64,000 nt of DNA, from positions 1,513,216 to 1,577,215 of the forward strand of contig QVOM02000071.1 in assembly GCA_003586115.2 (NCBI GenBank), in the 5' to 3' direction. Under the pieces are notes generated by a model. It worked only from the letters and a program-made list of their open reading frames with translations, made no database searches and was not told the origin of the DNA. Positions 59,265-64,000 of the stretch are shown in pieces. The stretch is from Salvator merianae (lineage: Eukaryota > Chordata > Lepidosauria > Squamata > Teiidae). Numbering within the stretch: position 1 is the stretch's first letter; the number at the start of each line of letters is the position of its first letter. The translations under genes and the position numbers were made by a program.

Positions 59265-59600
59265 GTTGCTCTCACAGCCTCAGTGGGCTTCAACAAGAAG
59301 CTTGATGGCTCCGCTGTGGTCACCAAGGCTGCAGTTGTCAAGACATTTTGCTGTTATTTCTCAGAATTACTTCTTGTGCACTAAACTTTTCGTTTCTTAG
59401 AGGTGCATTGAAATCTCTCCAGATACCCTCATGCCTCTTTGGTATTGTGGAGATGGACACACTTCAGTTCTCTTCCAGTGCATTCTGGTCTGTGCATTTT
59501 GCCTGTAATCTCACCTTATCCCCTTTGGTGACTCAAATAGATTTCTGCATACCTAGAAGTGCATTGTTATGTTGCCACAGATATGATTGATCCTCACACA
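59265..59600 (+). repeat. Unclassified dispersed repeat, copy 1
   Basis: The stretch from ttgtgcactaaacttttcgt through gtattgtggagatggacaca aligns with copy 2 at 61.9-62.24 kb, including ctcatg and attgtggaga blocks with indels. No protein signature seen. Confidence 0.45.
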
Positions 59601-60223
59601 ACTAGAAGAAGGAAAGAGATAGATTTAAGAAGGGAGTTAAGCCAGGGCAGGAAGGATACAAGGGAGAGAAAGCTCTGGAAACTATGGCAGAAAGCCCTTC
59701 TATCTCCTGGGATCCCAGTATGAACTCTTCCTATCTATGATGTCCCTGAGCTATTCCGGAACAGAAGGTTTTCCAGATTGCCTCTCTATCCAGGTGGCAG
59801 ATTACAGAGATGGCAGGAGGCAGACAAACCACAGCTAAATTTCACGGGATTAGAAAAAAGAATGTATTCCATGAAGTCTGGTAATGATAGGCCTAGTTAT
59901 ATCAAACATGGCAAAGAATTCTAGCCTAAGAATTTTGAGGCTGTCAACATGGGAACTGATACTTGGAGGATCTGGACCTAAAAATCAATAGTGTAAAATA
60001 AGCTTTAGAGAAACCTGAAGAAGTATGTACCAGCCTCTGATATGCTACAGTGCTCAGAACAAATAACAAAAGAAGTAATGAAAATGTTATTTATCCTTAA
60101 AGGTGTGTCTAAATGTGGGAACAGAAAACACGCGTTTATAGGTTGCTTTTCTCTTAAAGGTTGGAAAATATTAGTCTCCTCCTTAAAACAGCTCTGAGGA
60201 AATAGGTTAGACTGGGATACAAT

Positions 60224-60401
60224 GGCCCTTTCCACACTGGACCTATTCTGGATTATATCCTGGAATAGGGGCCTGCTATCTGCTTGCTAGTGTGGACTAC
60301 AGCAGCCCCTGCATGAGACCTGCAAAAGTCTGTACCAGCATGCAGATGGCATGTCCCAGTCCCGGATATAATCCAGAATAAGGCTCAGCGCAGAAAGAGC
60401 T
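60224..60401. mobile_element. Short hairpin MITE, 178 bp
   Basis: Left end ggccctttccacactggacc and right end (inverted) agctctttctgcgctgagcc share about three quarters of their bases; both continue into tattctggattatatcc. A subterminal hairpin is at 60242-60269. Flanks aat and gat match at 2 of 3 bases. Smallest member of the hairpin family here. Confidence 0.7.
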
Positions 60402-61899
60402 GATGACTTCATCCAGGTCACCAAGTAAGCTTCCATGAGTTGTTAAGGATTCAAACACTACTCTCCCAGATACTAGTCCATCAGTCCACCATGGTTTTTG
60501 ACAAGATAAATTATACAGCTGGAATTAATTTAAGGAATCCTGAGATTCTTATTTCCTTTTAGGAAAAGAGCCTTAAAATGTTCACGAAAAGGTACCCCTA
60601 TGATTTATTATTTATGTATAACACAACTAGACAGAATTTATTTATGACATTTTGCATACCCTGCCTGAATAAACCTTTTGGATATTCATATTTAAGCATG
60701 CTTTCAAGTCCAAATTGCCAATTTCAAGTCATCATGAAATCAGTAGCAGTTAATTCTAAGTATAAATTTTGAACTTATTACTGAGCCTGAATTGTAGAAT
60801 TTGTCATCCTTTAAGCCAAAATGTGTTGAGTTATTAAAGGATTACTCTATTTATAGCACCTTGGTCCTTTTTACCTCTTTTTTGTGCTTAATTCTGGGTA
60901 GATACAATTTTGAGCAAAAAAGAAGCATCCAACTCCTTTGAGAAGCAAGTGGTTCTTTGAAGACCATTCGAAGATTTTGTTCCTACTGGTCTCAAATATT
61001 TTGCTGGTATCCTTTCTGTAGCTACTAGTTCAAAGGCTGAGGTAAATATCAAAATGGTATAATCATAGCACTGTACTTATGGGTACTATCCAGGGCTTTC
61101 TTTCCATTGATGGAAAGAAAATTTAGAATAGGAGAGAGGGAAATGTTGGAAAGTTTCCTTTCCCTTCCCATTCAGTATAATTATTATATTCCTTCCTGGA
61201 AAATCCTCAACTCTTTGAATCAGATATTTCCCCCTTATCCCATTCTATGAATGGAGTCCACTAGCAGAAAGTCAACATTGGATACTACAGTCTGGTTTTC
61301 AGACTTGAGAAGCAAGAACCCATCTTTTTCCAAAATAGTATATAGAAAAATATTCTGTTCTTGGTGGATGAACTGTGCCAGAGATCTCACTGTGCCCACA
61401 CCATGCTTTGCGTGTGAGTTTCTGTTAACAGAGTTACTCAGGAAAACTATCAAAGCAGCCTCAGCAGTTGACCTGCAATTTCTTCTATTACCAACTGATA
61501 GTCTATGTTGCAGAGCAGCTCTCTTTACATGCTCTCATCTGTTATTGTTAACTTTGTTTTGGAGGGATTCCTCTGTGGCAGCAAAACAGTTGTAAGGAGA
61601 AGAAGTTGAAGAAATGGAATTGGAGCACTTAGCAGGGTGGAGCTGCAACAGGCATTGCATTTGATTGCCCTCTGTTTACAAATCTGATCTTTTCCTCTGG
61701 CCAGGCTCAGTTTCCTGGAGTTAACACCAGGTAACACCAAAGTTTAGCAGGAATCGCTCTTCTCAGTCAGGCATTGCCTTCTCATGAGAGGAAGAAAGCT
61801 CTCACGCAGCAGCATGTGTCTGTTAGACACTGGACATGTCTATTGCACCAGTGGAAGCAGCCTTGGGAAGGTGTCTCCACAGGAGTGGGCTGTCCTTGC

Positions 61900-62240
61900 A
61901 GTGTCAGCAAGGAGTTTGTTGGTTGCACTGCTCTGACAGAAGCCATGGTTCTCAAGCTGGCCCACACATAAACCAAGGACATTTCACCATAGCAAGGACC
62001 CAAGAAAAAACAGCTTCAGAACTGTTTCTTGCACATCAAACATTTGTATCTTGAAGGAACATTTAAGTCCTTCCAGACATCCTCATGTCCCTTCAGCAGA
62101 GGATATTGTGGAGACAGGCAGACTTCAAAGTTCCTCAAATGCTCTTTGAAGGATCTATGGAAACATGGCCATTGCCTTTATTTATACACTTGCCACGTAT
62201 GAGTTTGCAGATACAACTGCTATTTTAGCACTGTTTTCAA
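61900..62240 (+). repeat. Unclassified dispersed repeat, copy 2
   Basis: Same orientation as the copy at 59.27 kb; shares ttgcacatcaaacatttg-like and ggatattgtggagaca blocks. More diverged outside the core. Confidence 0.45.
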
Positions 62241-62457
62241 CAAATTTTGGATTGTAATAGGCATAGCAGCCAGATACTACTGCATTTGAATGTTAATGGA
62301 TGCATCAAAATGTCTGACACGCAGGCTGAGAAGTTACAGAATATGCCTGATAAAGCTGAACTTAGCATGGCAGTTATAGAAAAATGGATGAGGTTCAGCT
62401 GAAAAAAACCTGCATAAAAAAGCAAAAAAGAAAAGCAAAAAGAAGAATATTGACTAG

Positions 62458-62847
62458 GGGCCTTTTCACACTGACCAGGTTGGAATGGTATCATTATACC
62501 ATTCTAAGCTGGTCAAAACCCAGTGGTGCAGTGGCCATTTGTGCTACAAGTGCTATAATGGCCCCATACCAGACCTCCAGTACTCGTTAGTGTGAATGCA
62601 TGCCTGCTTGCCATGACAGCAGCTGCAGAAATGTCCAGCCATTGCCATGGTGAGCAGGCTTCAGCATACAGCTCCGCAGCTGTAGCCATGCCACAGCCAT
62701 GCTGCAGCCTTGCAGTATTCACACCTGGAAGCATTTTAGTTGTTCACAGCTAGAAGCATTTGGAAGCATTGCAACCCCCTCAAAGTGTGAATGCACTTTG
62801 CTAGTGAGTGTGCAGACACTCGCTAGCAACTAATTGCAAACTGGCCC
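62458..62847. mobile_element. Hairpin MITE, 390 bp
   Basis: Left end gggccttttcacactgacc; right end (inverted) gggccagtttgcaattag. Flanks tag and taa match at 2 of 3 bases. Left hairpin 62473-62514 carries the family core (ggaatggtatcattatacca); right hairpin 62808-62829 carries gctagtgag/ctcgctagc as at 24.8 and 35.3 kb. Contains catgacagcagctg. Confidence 0.78.
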
Positions 62848-64000
62848 TAAGAATCTTGGGAGCCTCCTTGGGTTCTTTTCAGTCAAGAGCTAAGTCTGAA
62901 ATATGTCTAATTACTTGCAGGTCTGCTCTTGTTTTCCTTTTCCTTTAAGATAATACAGCCACAGAGAGGCAAAGTGTTTGCCAAAAAGAGCAGCAAATCA
63001 CAGTACCATGTTGTCAAAGCACTGTAACTAATCAAGATAGTGCATTGGTAATGCAGCTCCTGAATGACCTCAAAATACTAAACAGACATATAGTGATTCT
63101 GTTAGTGAGAATTTACTCTCCACTTTTAACAGGCAATCCGTGCCAGTAGGGTCGTGTGCAATGCCAAAGAGCATTTCATTTCCATAGCCTATGGCTGAGG
63201 TAACTTCTGGTGTTGTTATCATGGATAACCAGCTTGTAGGCAATGGCAACTAGGATCACGTAATAAAGATCTACGAGTTTGAGGGTAGACTTTGGCTCAA
63301 CAGCTACAGGAGGCAGTCATGAGTGGTATAGAAGAAAGCACCTACAGGGTCTTCTGCTTTAAAAAAGTAGGCCAGGCATATTGATGAAGTAGATGGGACG
63401 GAGGGTAAGTGGTCAGAGCCTGATTCACTGGACTTAGAGTCTGAATATCAACATTGTAGACTGTTCAATCCTGAAGATTATTCCCCGTTATTTTCCAGTG
63501 CTTTGGCTGCGACTGGTTTTTTTCTATGAATACTAACAAAGGGCCAGTTGAAAAGGCATTCTATAGTAAAAACAGCTTTATGAGGTTATTGAGCAAGAAT
63601 GAGATGCAGCAGCAAACAGTAAGAGGTTGATCATTAGAATGCCAACCTAAGTGGGGGCCAGATTACCAAAACTCAGGATAGAACGGAAGATGCAGAACAC
63701 ATGAGCAAAGTAGGTGCAAAATTTGAGAATAGAATTTATCTGTCCTCTTCCATACTGGTTTCTGTTGGTTTCCAATGTTGGGAGTGGAAATCCTGATGAT
63801 GAATCAAGCAATGAATACTTTGTTCCTGGCAGTTACTGTAGAATCCATGCTGATGATGGAAGTAGAACAAAGTTTACTTGATAATGTTCTTGATTTCAAA
63901 GAAGGAAGAAACAGAGGATAATCTTGAACCTTGTCAGGTAACAGAGGTTATGCTGTCTTAGCATAAAGAGATTTGCTTGCATCTGTGGACCAAAGAGATG
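62848..64000. other. Downstream flank, unassigned
   Basis: No exon, tRNA or known repeat recognised. A short stretch near 63.46 kb reads LFNPEDYSPLFSSALAATGF on the + strand and could be a retroelement gag scrap, but I cannot name it. Confidence 0.35.

Larger units (their letters stand above)
58289..60700 (+). other. LETM1: Probable LETM1 3' UTR and polyadenylation signals
   Basis: Sequence after the stop is AT-rich and has no ORF of note. A variant signal ATTAAA is at 58409-58414. The first canonical AATAAA I see is at 60668-60673, about 2.4 kb after the stop, a plausible LETM1 3' UTR length. A later ATTAAA lies near 60833. Which site is used cannot be decided from sequence. A MITE (60224-60401) and an unclassified repeat (59.27-59.6 kb) would lie inside a long 3' UTR. 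Confidence 0.45.

Overview
This is intronic, exonic and 3' flanking DNA of a vertebrate, most likely a squamate reptile. The evidence is the repeat mix: CR1, L2, Bov-B, L1, a Vingi-like LINE, Ty3/gypsy, a tRNA-derived SINE and many foldback elements, all inside introns of a host gene. The species call is inference. A gecko or similar lizard fits best; nothing here names the species.

The only host gene I can support is LETM1 (inner mitochondrial membrane cation/H+ exchanger family), on the + strand. Its last five coding exons lie at 915-1070, 20966-21100, 38310-38482, 38643-38781 and 58139-58288. All have AG/GT borders and consistent phases. Joined, they give the last 250 residues: a linker, a long coiled coil, a canonical EF-hand loop, a second helical segment, and a Lys/Glu-rich tail ending at TAA. 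Three introns are 17-20 kb and filled with repeats; one is 160 bp.

Layout: 1-840, 5' end of an antisense CR1. 915-1070, exon. 2.64-8.56 kb, a Bov-B split by a small foldback element and a CR1. 9.98-10.96 kb, an internally deleted L2. 14.61-20.77 kb, a full-length, nearly intact antisense CR1 carrying a 200-N gap with duplicated flanks. 20966, exon. 23.9-28.2 kb, a Ty3/gypsy ruin split by a GC-rich multi-hairpin element. 28.9-30.5 kb, an L1 scrap, a hAT-like MITE and a CR1. 31.8-33.4 kb, L2. 35.05-38.1 kb, L1 with a MITE inside. 38310-38781, two exons. 39.1-41.4 kb, foldback elements. 42.8-51.1 kb, a nest of insertions (L2, L1, Vingi-like, foldback, L1). 51.3-52.8 kb, a gypsy fragment with a CR1 3' end inside. 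52.8-55.5 and 56.2-57.6 kb, L2 copies. 58139, last coding exon. 58.3-64 kb, 3' UTR and flank with two more hairpin elements.

The most interesting unexplained signal is a family of non-autonomous DNA elements at 24.1, 35.3, 39.1, 60.2 and 62.5 kb, and probably 41.2 kb. They share a terminus close to GGGCCTKTTYGCACTTTCC, 3-bp target duplications where these can be read, and hairpins next to or inside the termini. Stem structure appears better conserved than sequence. No bacterial, CRISPR or RNA-gene features were seen.
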